Below are positions 13,544 through 25,866 of a DNA stretch of 64,000 bases, in pieces. The stretch spans positions 22,202,535-22,266,534 of the forward strand of contig NC_045149.1 in the NCBI RefSeq assembly GCF_008831285.2. Reading direction: 5' to 3'. Position numbers and translations under genes: made by a program. How positions within the stretch are numbered: position 1 is the stretch's first letter; the number at the start of each line of letters is the position of its first letter. Origin of the DNA: Nymphaea colorata (lineage: Eukaryota > Streptophyta > Magnoliopsida > Nymphaeales > Nymphaeaceae). The notes beneath the pieces are model-generated. The model was not told where the DNA came from. It did not search any database and saw only the letters and a program-made list of their open reading frames with translations.

Positions 13544-14390
13544 AACATTGTTGAGTGAGTAGTAGGAGTATTTCATCCTACTGCCAATCCCTCCAAAGTA
13601 ACATACTTGTTTTTTGGTGTATTGAAGTGTCCCACTATGCTTCAATTTGCATATTAGTGCTTCTCTTTTACAGCATAAGAAGCTAATGTCCGAGAATTTG
13701 AAATGAAAACTAACTGCAGTCCTTCTCTCATATGTTGCACTAACCCCATCAAGGATACACATGCACAACATTGAAATTATCTTTTGAGGACACAAATTCT
13801 ACTTCTTCTCTTTGGTCTAGAGAACATACCTTCAACTGCAATTATTTGCAAGTCAAAAGACATGAAATGCCTGGAAACTACCGAGACGTTTCAATAAGTA
13901 ATTGCAGGGAGTTGGCCTGCCGACCTTTTTATTATGAAAAAAATGGCTATACATAAAGGTAAAGGGATTCAGCTCAACTAACATGTAAGGAAAGGCCAAC
14001 ACAAAAGATTGCCTAATAAGCTACATCCCCAGCAGCAGAAATTTTTTTTCATGAGACACTAATTATATGGTTAACAAATTTTCAATTAACCATAGAGCAG
14101 TGACTTGGATCTCGTAGGGCTACTCTATATAACTGGACTCATGTTCGCCCAAGTTTTAACACTAAATTAACATTTCAAAGAGTAAGCTCCGTGGGACATT
14201 CGCCCCATAGGAACCCCACCTGCCTCCACCCACCAGCAATTACAAAGCAGTTGGCATCCCCTGTGCATTCTTCTGTTAACAAAATGGATCTACAGTTGGT
14301 TTGAACAAACAAAAAAGAAAACCAACACCAAAAAGACCTCTAACATCAGAGCTCTAAATGGTAAAAGATTCAATCAAATTCATATCTACC
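11507..14390. other. GATA 3' flank and gene-free spacer
   Basis: The first few hundred bases are probably the 3' UTR of the GATA gene. The rest has no coding signal I trust: the open frames at 12153-12419 and 13490-13795 lack splice logic and family motifs. A (CT)n/(CA)n microsatellite lies at about 13500-13543. Confidence 0.6.
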
Positions 14391-14399
14391 GTGCTGTAC

Positions 14400-14865
14400 T
14401 CTGCCTGACACTATCAACCTACCCACAAAAATTGATGGTTTCCCTCTGGAATTCAACAGCTTGTGATGTATCTAAATATCTTGCTGTAGAACACCATTGT
14501 TGCAGTCCTTGGCGTCTTCCCTCCGCTAGAGTTTGTGCGGCTATAAGGTGAATGGCTTCCCTTCTTTCTCCTGCTTGTTCCATTGCCCGTTCCACAAGGC
14601 TCATCTGAGCTGTGTCATGCACTACCTTCAGCTGCTACTCTTGGTTCTCTCACTATACCTTCATCCTTCTCGTGGTTTATGCATGCGATCACCACTCTTC
14701 TTCTGAGCAGATTGTATGAATCGTGTACGCCATCTGTTCTATTTGCTCTTCATTGCTGCAAACGATACCCGTCTGCGGCCAAATCTGCAAGAACTTCATA
14801 CTACCTCACTATCTGATAAGCTCTGATCTCAGATCCAAGGCTGCATTAAAAAGTTTGCATTGTAA
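14400..14865 (-). pseudogene. Decayed protein-coding relic, family not identified
   Basis: Reading the minus strand from about 14865 down to 14405, protein-like segments appear in different frames, separated by stops or frame changes. They are YEVLADLAADGYRLQQ, then EEQIEQMAYTIHTICSEEEW, then CINHEKDEGIVREPRVAAEG, then a 67-codon open stretch (14419-14622) with SLVERAMEQAGERREAIHL and ending in TSQAVEFQRETINFCG. A plausible splice acceptor (TTTTTTAATGCAG, just above 14845) precedes the first segment. The composition (amphipathic, charged, low Ile/Phe runs) differs from chance AT-rich frames nearby. I infer the last exon or exons of a broken gene; I do not recognise the family. Confidence 0.35.
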
Positions 14866-17252
14866 GAAGTAACATAGATTTTAAATCCACATTACATGTA
14901 AAAAATAGTGGATTTAAGTCAGATGACATAGAAGTCTGACCTTAGGTCTACAAAATCTGAGATCATTAGATCCACGGCGAAACAAACAAGCAAATTCTTG
15001 CAAAACCAAATTTTCCATATAGCAATTTGAGAAGTGATTTTCCAACGTTTTGTGAGCCACTTTTCATCACAGCTATGCTTGAATACCCTGCCAAGGAGTC
15101 TTCATCCTACCAAATTTTCTGACTACTCAACTCCAAATGTTCGCTCTCAAATGTCCATTGTCTCCTGGCGAAGTTAGTCCTATAGCTAAGCAGCAGGGGA
15201 GAGGGAAGGGGGGTCCGCCTAGGCCATGGCCCCACCCTGGCCAATGAAAAAAAAAATTACATTGAAAAAAAATATAATTTTTTAATTGTGCCATATATTT
15301 TTTGGATTAAAATTCAATTTGGCCCTACCCAGATCTAGAGGTTGGACTGTCGGCCCGCCCCTGAAGAAAATCCTGGCAGCAGGGGTGGAGCAAGACATTA
15401 TTTTAGAATAGTCAAATAGTATTTCCTAAATTTATACGGGAGCCAAACAATATTTTTCAGAATTTTTACATAGGTCAAAGTAAATTTTTTTCTAAAACAT
15501 TAGTATAATTTTTTTTTCCAAAAAAGGAGAGGGAGGACGATGGCCCCTGCCAAAAGAGGCCTGAGTCAAGCTTGAGTTGGGCCAGCTCGAACTCGAGTCA
15601 AATTCGAGCTCCGAGTCCAAGCTCTATTCATTTAACTTTTTTTTAGAGTATGTCATGTTCCTTTTTAACTCGACTAACTAAACTATTTTCTCATTATAAC
15701 ACAACATTTATTATGTAGTCCAGCTGAGTCGAGTTCTGACTCATTTAATATTTAAAGCATACATTTGAGTTCGAGTTGAGTTTTGATGAGCGTTGTACAG
15801 CGGTGCCTGATTTTGAAAAAATATAATGGGCTTATGTGACAGTGGATCAATGGAGTCTCGGCCACTGTCCAGCCCTTTTAAGAAAAAAAATTCTCGCTCC
15901 AACTCCTGCTCTATAGCACGGTGACTCTGACAACAGAGAGAAAGAGAGATATTTCTTTTTTACTTTCTAACTTCTTTCTTTGTGCCCTTGCTAAATTCAT
16001 AACAAGATCCATATATCGATGAATATGTTTTGAAAGAAAGGGCTTTCTTTATTCATTGACGAGAATAGTTCACAATGGTGGTCAGTACTAATGATATATA
16101 ATTCTTATTAGTCCTGACCTTTCTGATTCAAGTCAGGTCGAATGCAACAATGCGAAAAAATTACTCGTAACAATGATTTTCAAGTCAGGAGAAGGTAAAA
16201 GCCAATTTGTATTTTGGCTAATTAGGATATGATGATCACGACACCTCTCTTCTGAGTTGGGACTCACATTCCACAATTTCACATAAGAAGATCATTTCAT
16301 TTCCAATTTAGTTGGAAGGGATCATGTGATCGGTGATGAGCACATTTGTGGGGGCGTTTGGTAACAGGAACATTGAGTTCTTTCTTTACAACACGGTGTT
16401 TGATGTCTGTGTCCCACAGATTGGGGTAAGATTGTTTCTATTACCAAATGTCTCTTACAAGCTATTTGGAAAACGAAACAATATATAATCATTTCATAAA
16501 ACGTAGTTTAAAGATTGAGACTGATTTAAGAAACACCTTAAAAAGTATTTTATTAACTTTACTCCATTCTTTAGTGTGAATTCATAAAACAGTTACAAAC
16601 TGTTCAATTTGCAAATGGGTCTAGAACAATGATGGAACCAGATATATTTGGCTGATAGATGTGCTTGAGTGCATTTTTTTTATATTAGTGTGTAAAAAAT
16701 TTAAGGTCAATGAATAAATAAATAAGATAATTTTATTTGTTTGGGTGGGCAATTGCCCACACATGCCCACATATGTTTATGTCTCTGTATTGAAACCGAT
16801 CCACTAGGGAGGCTGGTGACACGCCATGTGTCTGTGTGCCCAAATGCTCTCCACGTGGAGTTGTCTGGATCTATTGTTGGATTGTCTGCTAGAAAGGACA
16901 TCAGACAGGGCCATGGACTCCTGTTGTTGCTTTTCAGATTTGGAAGCTTGGGATTTCAGATCTGGGAGCAGGATCCAAACGGGTCCAGTTCTGTCCAAGT
17001 ATTGGATCTGCTGGATAACGACCTGAAGGATCTGAACTTAATATCGTTTGAATCTGTAGATAAACAGCACCAATTGCCGGTTTAACAACGTTAAAAAATG
17101 TGCAAATACATTACATATTTGGATTCAACCGGGTCTGGGGTACCTACCTGTTTGAATTTCGGATGCAAAGCTCAAAGATCTGGATCCAATCCTTTGTTTT
17201 TGTTTGTATGCTAATTAGAAAATAGAATAATTATATTTCAAGTGACCACAAG
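14866..17252. other. Spacer with degenerate MITE-like remnants
   Basis: No gene seen. Two degraded short elements with CAGGGG...CCCCTG ends lie back to back at about 15190-15362 and 15380-15552, and a GAGCTCGAG-rich fragment at about 15560-15800 looks like a remnant of the element at 17261-17682. The open frames at 16707-17085 have no family motifs. Confidence 0.45.
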
Positions 17253-17260
17253 GTTAACAA

Positions 17261-17682
17261 TAGGGCTGAACAATGAGCCGAGCCAATTCTAGCTTGACTC
17301 GAACTTGCTTGAAAAACTCGGTTCGTGCTCGACTTGTTTATAAACGAGTTGGGTTCGAGCTTATAAAGATACTCGAAACAATAAACAAGTTGAGTTCGAG
17401 TTTCATGAACTTGACTCGACTCGCAAACCGGTACTCTTTATAATATTGCCAAAACCGGTTTCACAAGTTACAAGTTAAATGAGTTACATAAGTTAACACT
17501 TACACGAGTTGAACTAGTTTATGCTTACACGAGTTAACGCTAAAAGAGTTGAGTTCGAGCTCGATTTTGTGTAGTCGAGTCGAGCTCAAGTTTGCTATAA
17601 GGAGTTCGAGCTCGAGCTTTTTGAGCCGAGTCGATCTCGAGCTGGCCAAGCTCGTGCTCGACTCGGCTTGTGTGCAGCCCTA
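17261..17682. mobile_element. Non-autonomous hAT-like MITE with 8-bp target duplication
   Basis: A 422-bp element without coding capacity. Its ends are inverted: the left end reads TAGGGCTGAACAATGAGCCGAG and the right end, reverse-complemented, reads TAGGGCTGCACACAAGCCGAG. It is flanked by a perfect 8-bp direct repeat GTTAACAA at 17253-17260 and 17683-17690. Eight-bp duplications and short terminal inverted repeats fit hAT-superfamily MITEs. The interior is rich in GAGCTCGAG/CTCGAGTT motifs. A diverged relative lies at 60776-61183. Confidence 0.82.
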
Positions 17683-17690
17683 GTTAACAA

Positions 17691-20220
17691 TCCACCGCCT
17701 TAGGAAAAGGACTCAAATAGCTCCCATTTCTCCTGCCTCCAAGGTCTTTGCAGCAATCTCGAGGATGACTGATACAGTAATTATATTGAAGCACTACAAA
17801 AACATCAACTTTTACTCAAAATAAAGCGAAATAACCATAGTGGTCGTAATTTAAAGGTTAGGATCAAGTTGTAATTAGTGAAAATTCAGCTTACAATACG
17901 ATTGATTCTAATAATTTCTTATTATTATACGTAAGTCTCCTCCTCGACCATATAAAACCCCTAAGTCAAAGCTCTCTATCTCTTCACATAGGCCACCAAT
18001 AAATTAAAACTTAAACTGATAACCAACTTGTCTATTAGCCTATGCACCTCCCAGATATGCCAACATCTTAGGCTCTAATCCACAATAATTTGAAGTGATG
18101 CTTTTCTATTTTAAAGTTGTCTAGACTCCTTTGAGATTCTAACCTAATCAAAGTAGCACTTTCCTCTCCCAATTATTGGCGGAAACTTCAAAATTTAAGG
18201 CCTTCTTCTCCTTGTGTTAAGGTACAGAGTTGCGTCGATGCCTAGACTAAAGCCCGCGCTACCCACCACATTGGCATTAGTGGTTTGGTATTTACCAATT
18301 AAACGCACATGTTCGATACATACATCGACCTGCACACTTTGAGCTTATTAGTGTATATATATATATATATATATTACTAATTACTAAAATAATTTATAAA
18401 GTTTGATTAAATGTAGCAAGTTGGTCTGATTGTGATAGTACGTTGAGGATAGGAAGCAACATAGGGCATCGGTTCTCAATGACAAAAATGAATAGACAAA
18501 GTAGCAGGAAAAGGAAAAAGGGAAAAGGTGTGTCCTCCGTTTGAAGAAGAAGAGCTCATGAGGGCCATTGCCCATGGTCAGATGTGCCATGTTTGGATTC
18601 CTTCAGCTCAGTGGTGTCTCTTTTCTTTATGGGTTTCCCTGCGCATCCATGGCTTATGCACAAATGACAAGTTCGTTCATTATTCGGTTGCTATTTACAA
18701 ATTCACTTCTGGTCGTAGCACTTTCAAAATATATTCATTTTTTCTTATGTTTATTCACTTTTGGTACTAGTACTTTAAAAATATATTAATTCTTTTTTTA
18801 TGTTTACCTCGGTTGTTGTTTTTACACATGGGTAGTTTATTATGATATTTATTTGACAAGATTGTTTATGTTTATGGTCAATGGTTGCGACAATTGAAGG
18901 CGAACTGCCAATTTAAAACACTTTGGAAAACGAGGATGAACATGTCAATTTTAGATAATAATCACTTTTTTCTGAAATTCCGGGATCACCAATCATAGAG
19001 CACTTACGGCTGCCGAATCTAGAGTTGAATTGATAGCGTAAGAAGAGAAAATAATAATAATAAAAAAGTAATAATAATAATAATAAGTGCACGAAAAGAT
19101 GAACTGTACGAAAGAGTCAGCGTGGAAAAGAGAGGACTGGATTCTGTTACAAACCAAAAGTTTACTTCTTATTTTAAAAGCTCCTAACTCTTTCCAAAAT
19201 TCTTGAGTCCGGCTGCTCGGTTTTTGTAAGCAATGCGAGCTAGTGAAAGTGATTTTTTCAATTTATTTATTGACCAGTTGTAAAAAGAAAAAAAACTGCC
19301 TTCCTTTCCCTGACAAAAAAAATTTATTTTGATTTTTTTTTAATTTTAGCAGATCCACTTTTTAATTCAACAATGAATTTTTGCTAGGATCCACTTTATA
19401 ACCTTTTTCAACTTAGAAGTTTAAATTTTAATTCTTTTTTTGTATTCTAGTAAATAATGAAAACCTAAGCTGAAAAAATCAGTAATTTGATGTGATTATA
19501 GATTTCAGCTGTCATAGATTTGAGAGTGGGTTGAATTTGAGATCCGTGGAGCTATGGTAGCTTGATAGACAACTAAGTGCTCCGTATAATCAAATCAGAA
19601 CTAAGTCACTCGAACTCTTTTATTTTACTGCCTCACCTAAGTCACATCGAGTCGGGTGGGCACCAGACATGGGTGCAACTCCAACTCACACTCAAACCTA
19701 GTTAAAATGTCATATTACTAAATTGTTTTGATATTTTTTTGTGCAATACAATTATTCAAATATGTTATATATGTTAATAACTAAATTGTAATAATAATAT
19801 ATACATGCTTATTATGTTATATATATAATAAATTAAAAATAAATAATAATAATAAAATACCCTCATCGCACCTTCACACCTAAATTTTTTGAAATGTTCC
19901 GTTCCAACACCCACGCCCGCACCTGCATCCACATCCCACACTCCAGGTTGACCAACTCTCCTAAATCCATTGAAACAACGCATCTTTATTAACCATCCAA
20001 TCTTTAAAGACAACCGATAAAATTGGAACTAAACCGTAGCCAGTCCCAATCAAATACGAACAACAAAAAAACAAAAGGCATGTTCCTGAAATTAAAAAAG
20101 TTGGTGACTACAGTAGAATTCCGAAGCAAATGTTGGTCCACCAAGATTATTCTGCACGCAGGGGTAGCCGACCCAGCGCAGAATAATATCACTCACCAGA
20201 TAAGGACGAGTTTAAAGAGA
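17691..20220. other. Gene-free spacer
   Basis: I see no coding exon with splice support. Contents are an (AT)n run at 18352-18373, short (ATA)n/(AAT)n tracts near 19052-19085 and 19790-19855, and AT-rich low-complexity DNA. The open frame at 18528-18770 has no recognisable motif. Confidence 0.55.
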
Positions 20221-20223
20221 TCA

Positions 20224-20455
20224 GGCGCCCTTCTCTTTTGCGGTTCTAGAGAGAGAAACCATAGGTGTGCCTTTTTCTCCCCAGTTTTTCAGTGAGAGAA
20301 ACCTGGGAGAGGGTGCCCTTTTTCAGGGTCTTTAGAGAGAGAAACTCAGGTGGTGCCCTTTTCTTCTCGATTTTTAGAAAGAGAAACCCAAGGAAAGGTG
20401 CCCTCTTCCCCTAAGTTTTTAGAGAGATAAACTTTGGGGGTGGCCTTTTTCTTTG
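20224..20455. repeat. Minisatellite, five to six diverged units of 40-46 bp
   Basis: Units begin at about 20224, 20265, 20311, 20351, 20396 and (degenerate) 20438. Each has the order [G/T]GTGCCCTTTT, a short spacer, TTTTAGAGAGAGAAAC, then a CC/GGG-rich link. The units differ by point changes and small indels, so the array is old. Function unknown; it could be a fragment of an LTR or leader of an old retroelement. Confidence 0.75.
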
Positions 20456-20459
20456 GGAC

Positions 20460-21953
20460 CCTTTTGAAGGCACAGTTGGTATTCTCTGAGATTCAAACAT
20501 AGAGATCACATGAGCCCTAGGAAGAGCTAGAGAGAGAAAGTAAGGGAGGAAACTGATCTTGGGACTCTTCACTGATTGCTCCGTATCATGTGTCTGACGT
20601 ATTTAAGATCCTCTCTTGTACACGACTGACGTGTTTTTTGAGGGAGTTCTGCGTGGAAGGACTCCGACGTGAGGGATTTTTTTTTCCCCTTTTTCTTTCA
20701 ATTCTTTGAATAGAGACACTTCAACAAAACTTTTATCGCTGTAAAGGCGCCAATGAGAGACCTTGATGTTACACGAATGAAAGTACGTTGATGTTGTTTT
20801 AAAAATTTAACGGAAGTTTTTTCTTTTTAATTAGGGACTTCAAATCCTCTAATCATTTTTTTTTATTATGAAACACCTTTAAAAAAGTATTTGTATTAAT
20901 TTTACTCCAATTTGTAGTGTGAAAAAAGTTAGTTCAATTTCAAATGGGTCTAAGGTCAGGGAGGAAGCCAAGGCAATGTTGGCATGGGCTTTGGTCCCAC
21001 TTCAATTTTTTTTTTAAATTTATATATAAATTTTAGAAAATTTTACTTATTTTATATCAAAATTTAAAAAAATGATATTTCAGCCATAGTCAAAATTTAG
21101 AAACAGTCATCTCATAAAAAATTTCTGGCTTCAATCCTACGTTGGCAAAATTGAATTTGACACAATAATATGAATAGTTAACAGTACCGCTAGCAGCTTG
21201 GCATGTCCCTGAATCTTATCATCAAGGATGCTCCATATCCTCACTGGATCTCAAATTATATAAAAAAAAATAAGGTTACAGATCGCCATCTTAGAGAGAG
21301 AGAATTAAATACAAATTGAAAACTAGATATTGTGCATTGGTTTACTTAATCCAGTTTTGTGAAAACTGTTTAAAAACAAAAAAAAATTAATGAGGTTTAG
21401 AGACCTGGTTTGTGATAACATGGAGGTTTAAGTTTTTAAATCTAAATACCTCCATAAAATGTTACGTTTCCTTACAATATCATGCAAATGTTTTATTATA
21501 TGATTTGCATATTTTATTCACACCTGTGTAGCTATGCTTGGACTGAAGCTTAGCTAGCTCTTGCGTGTTAGATCTGTCAACAGATCTAATTTGAATCAGA
21601 CTTATGTTTTATATTTAGATATGAAAGTCTAATACCATATCCTAATATGCACCTGCGTTCACAATCAAAATCTAATCCGTGTCTAATTTTTAAATTTATA
21701 AGAATATGAGTTAAATTGAGTCCAACCACATTAAGAGCCCACTTTCAAATTGCATGAATACTTTTGAAACAAAATTTGATCTGAATATGAATACTATCCT
21801 ATGTCACTTTTTAAATCCAAAACATCATAAAAAATTGGATGCTATTTTTTTTTTCATATCCAATTTTTTACAAGAAGTCCAACTAATGCAAATCAGGAAA
21901 GGGTAATGTACCACATCCAAATGTGTCTCATCTCTCAACGTGCAGAGAATTTG

Positions 21954-22004
<51 letters not shown>

Positions 22005-22179
22005 TGGCTACTTTGTTGTTATTAAGAGTTGCTAAGCTTGCCTGATAAATAGTTAAGAGAAAAATAAAAAAAATTGTAAATTAATATTAGATTATAAAAA
22101 TGTTCATTTTTTTCATTGGTTTTCTTTAGTTATCGTCATAATACCCTAAACAACCAGAGTTAACAATCACTTAATTAAG

Positions 22180-22221
<42 letters not shown>

Positions 22222-22607
22222 CAATTATGTTCACATTTTTTATCTAATTTCCATTTTAAACCATTGATGAGGCACATATATGTTTTAAGAAAATAAGTAT
22301 AGGACAAAGGAACTCTCCCTCTTACTCTATGTCATATCTGTAAAGCATGTACTTTTTGAGTACATATTTACTTGGGAATGTAAACCTCCGTGCACGCTTA
22401 TTGTGCTCCATTATTAAAGATAAGCCCTTAAACGTGTTTTTCAATAAGAAAAATACGGTTTTAGAATATATGGTTTTATACTGTATGAAACTAAAAAAAA
22501 AAAAAGCCGTGTCGGCAAAAAAAAATTTCAATATAGAAACTTCGGGTTGTGCGTCACATCAACATGTCCTGTGCCACCTCAGCTTATCGGATAGACATTC
22601 GACTACA
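20460..22607. other. Gene-free AT-rich spacer with (AT)n runs
   Basis: No exon supported. It contains (AT)n at about 21956-22001 and 22180-22219. A degraded element-like stretch at about 20950-21140 has a CAGGGAGGAAGCCA end facing a TGGCTTCAATCC end. Confidence 0.5.
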
Positions 22608-22875
22608 GTTTGCTTTAAATACAGAATTTCACGCGTTAAAATCCTCAAGATATTTTTGTTCAACTTTTATTTTTTTTCTTTATTGATTTTTTAATTATTA
22701 AAATTATTACTTATAGAGGTACAAGTGGATGTGATGTCCGGGTTTGCTTTAAATAATGATTTTCACGCGTTAAAATCCTCAAGATATTTTGTTCCACTTT
22801 TAATTTTTTTTTCTTTATTTATTCTTTAATTATTAAAATTATTACTTATAGAGGTACAAGTGGATGTGATGTCCG
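22608..22875. repeat. Tandem duplication, two copies of about 133 bp
   Basis: Copies at 22608-22740 and 22742-22875 both start GTTTGCTTTAAATA and both end in ACAAGTGGATGTGATGTCCG. They differ by a handful of substitutions and one- or two-base indels, so the duplication is fairly recent relative to its surroundings. Confidence 0.9.
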
Positions 22876-23689
22876 ATTCTTGGCGGACTTGAGTCCAACT
22901 CACGATCCGGGTACAGCTTGCACCAACTGGAATCCACGGCCGTTCCCGAATCCCGACAGTACATGTCTGGATCCCGCGGGATCCAGATTGCAGATCCAAG
23001 TTGCGCTTTTTCTTTTTCTCCTCATAAAACCAACGGCACACGCGGTATTGTCGGTACACGACAGGTCCCTCCTGGTCGTATCGCTTTTTAAATATAAACT
23101 CGTTAAAAATAATCATTAATTGCTTTTAGACAATAAAAATAGAAAGTGCTGATACAACAACATTTAACTGTTTTTACAGGAGAAAAATCCACCTACAAAT
23201 CTAAATTTGAACTAGTTAAATTAGATACTCAATTAATAATCAAATTCAGATATGGTATAAGATTGTTGTTATCTGTATCAAAGTCAATAGTTGAATCTAA
23301 TAACAAAACAGTTAAATACAATATTCAAGTTCCATCTATTCTTAAATACTCCTCTTTCTACAGTTATTATAGTGAACACTAAAAACGGGGGTAAAAATTA
23401 ATTAAAAATGTAACACTTAAAGGTAAATAAGTCGTTCATAAAATAAAAAAAAACCCTGAAAGCATAGTTCAAATTATAGTCACAAAAAACATTTTTAAAA
23501 AAATGTGAAAAAACGATGAATTAAACGGTTATTTAAAACTTAAAAAACATGTTTTTTAAACATTAAAAAACGTTTTTAACATTTTTTTCGTGTTTTTTTT
23601 TTTTACTTTTTTAATGCCAAATAGTTTTCTTTATTTCATTTTTCATTTTTCATTTGTTGCAAATCTACATGTTTTTGTTATTAATGTCT

Positions 23690-23837
23690 AAACTTATTTT
23701 ATTCCCCCCAAACTTTTAGTTTTTTAAAACTTTTTAAAAATTTATCACATTTATTATTTTTTTAAACTTATTTTATTCCCCCAAATTTTTAGTTTTTTAA
23801 AACTTTTTAAAAATTTATCACATTTATTATTTTTTTT
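23690..23837. repeat. Tandem duplication, two copies of about 74 bp
   Basis: Copies begin AAACTTATTTTATTCCCCC at 23690 and 23764 and end in CACATTTATTATTTTTT. They are near-identical. A perfect 20-bp palindrome (TTAAAAAACATGTTTTTTAA) sits nearby at 23540-23559 in the same AT-rich block. Confidence 0.88.
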
Positions 23838-24227
23838 CCAAGCTGGTCATATTGTACCAAAAAAAACTTCGTCATTTATTGGATGCAGGTCTACACTTAT
23901 GAAGGAAAGAGATTTACAAGCAAGGTGAAGCATTGTGGAGATTTCACGAACACAATTCTTTACTTTTAAAACAAGATAAAAGATTTACACTATAAAAAGT
24001 AAGATCTATGTGCAAGTTGACAATTAATGACAAAGCAATTCTTAACCGTAAAGATGAAACTTCGGCTGTAAAAAAAAAAAAAAAAAAGAGGATTAATTTG
24101 TAAATAAAGTTTTTAATAAAACAGGATTATGGGTATTGGATTAATTGCGGGTTCAGTACTCAATGAGGGACCGGACCCGAGACGAGCCGCTATTTGGGTG
24201 GGTCATCCTGGTGGTAAACAGAGAGGG

Positions 24228-24350
24228 TATAAAAGGCCCACGATCCGCATGGCCTGAACGGGAGAGAGAGAGAGCTGTAAAGCTTGTAGGGGAAGCGTCG
24301 CGTTGGAGGAGAGGAAGACAGGGGAAGCCCTAACCCAACGCTAAGTTAGA
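24228..24350 (+). promoter_or_regulatory. UBC12 core promoter and leader start
   Basis: A clean TATA box TATAAAA lies at 24228-24234. About 30 bp downstream come purine-rich GAGAGAGAGAG sequence and, near 24322-24335, GAAGCCCTAACCC, close to the plant telo-box (AAACCCTAA) that is often near starts of housekeeping genes. The first coding exon is 1.6 kb away, so a 5'-UTR intron is expected; its acceptor is visible (TATGTAG, ending 25861), its donor is not certain. Confidence 0.7.
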
Positions 24351-25434
24351 GAGATAAAAGGGGCAAAAAATTCCGGCCGATTGATTCATAAACCGATCGC
24401 TCTTTCGCCGTAAAATACGATTGTAAATTTCATTCCTTTCTTCTTCCGCTCTTGTTTTATTTCTTATCTCTCGATTTTTGTTTTCTCTTCCTTTGTTACG
24501 TCTTATTTCTTCCTCTTCCGTGTCGCTTGGTTGTCTGATTTTTCTTCATCTGGCTTCCTTTTGCTTTCTAAACTTGTTTGGTGCCGCATAATTTTTTTTT
24601 TCCAGTTTTTTTTCTCCTTTCTGCCCGGGGGGTGGGGAGGATTACTGCTTAAGTTGTTTGTGTGAAGGGGATAGTAGTAGAGAACAGCGAAGAGGTTCTT
24701 TTGCATCTTTGGTAAGGGTCCTCCCGGTTTTTTAGAGTTGGGTGGCCCTTGATTTCCGTGTCAAGGTTTTTTTGGGGCTTCAAGAAGCTCTGTTTTAGGT
24801 TCTCAGAAAGTTTTTTTTTTTTTTTTTTTCTTCCTTTCTTTCTTTGAGTGTATGGCTTGAATTTTATGGGGTCCTTTGGTGGACTGTGTCGTTGATTTGC
24901 TTTGTTGGTGGTGTATCTTCTTTCATGCATGGTTGAATTAGAATTTGAAAGAGCTACAGAACTGGAAGGATCTTAATGATGATTGAATCGGACTATGTCC
25001 TGCTTAAAATTGCCTATGGATGAAGGGGCTTCTTGTTTTGAACTTTTGGATTGTTGGTGGTGCTGTTGGCGATATTCTTCCTTTTACTTTTTGGAGGGAC
25101 TGGGATGGCGTGGTCCACGCCTGTTTTTCTATATGGTATACTGATTTGGTGGAACCTAATCACAGTGGACGCTATTCGATGAAATTTCCATACTGAGTTT
25201 AGTTTTTCGTAGAACATAAATATGTTTAGGTGCCATGTTTTGATGTCCTCAATCTTCCGCTGTTTCGAGTTCATTGACACTATCCACATGCCAACCTTGG
25301 TTTCATTCTCATATAATTTCAAGGGAGCTCTAGTCATGGTTTAAAATTTAGGAGTTTTATCTTTTGCATATCCATTGTATAAAGTTGAACGATCTGGACA
25401 CTGGCCTGACCCCCTTTCAACAGTGAAGTACATA

Positions 25435-25436
<2 letters not shown>

Positions 25437-25474
<38 letters not shown>
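25437..25474. repeat. (GA)n microsatellite in the UBC12 leader intron
   Basis: About 19 GA units inside the inferred 5'-UTR intron, 390 bp before the start codon. Confidence 0.9.
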
Positions 25475-25476
<2 letters not shown>

Positions 25477-25866
25477 TTCCCCAAAAATAAAGATATTAAC
25501 GATGTTTTGATGCTAAAATAACAGGCAAGCTACTGGAAACACAGAGCTGCCATGAAAGCTAGTTTAAACTTACTTCAGTTGGTCACATTATGGGCATCCT
25601 GAACTCCTCATGATAAAGTAAAAGAGCATTCATAGTGCCGAAATTGCATTGTTTGTGTAAACTGTAAATATTTCTAGCATTCTGTCTTTAGCATGTTCGG
25701 CCAAATTGAATCTTTCATCATATTCGATTGAATTGTATCAGGCGTTTGTTTTACTGCCTCCACTGTTTTTTTTTATACTGTTCTTTATTCTATGTTCTCT
25801 GTGTGTTATATTTTCTGATATTTTATCGTTGATGAATGACTCTGGGAAACTGAATATGTAGGTAAA

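Noticed and set aside
20023-20295. 90-codon frame overlapping the minisatellite
   Set aside because: Its end reads the repeat units and it has no motif.
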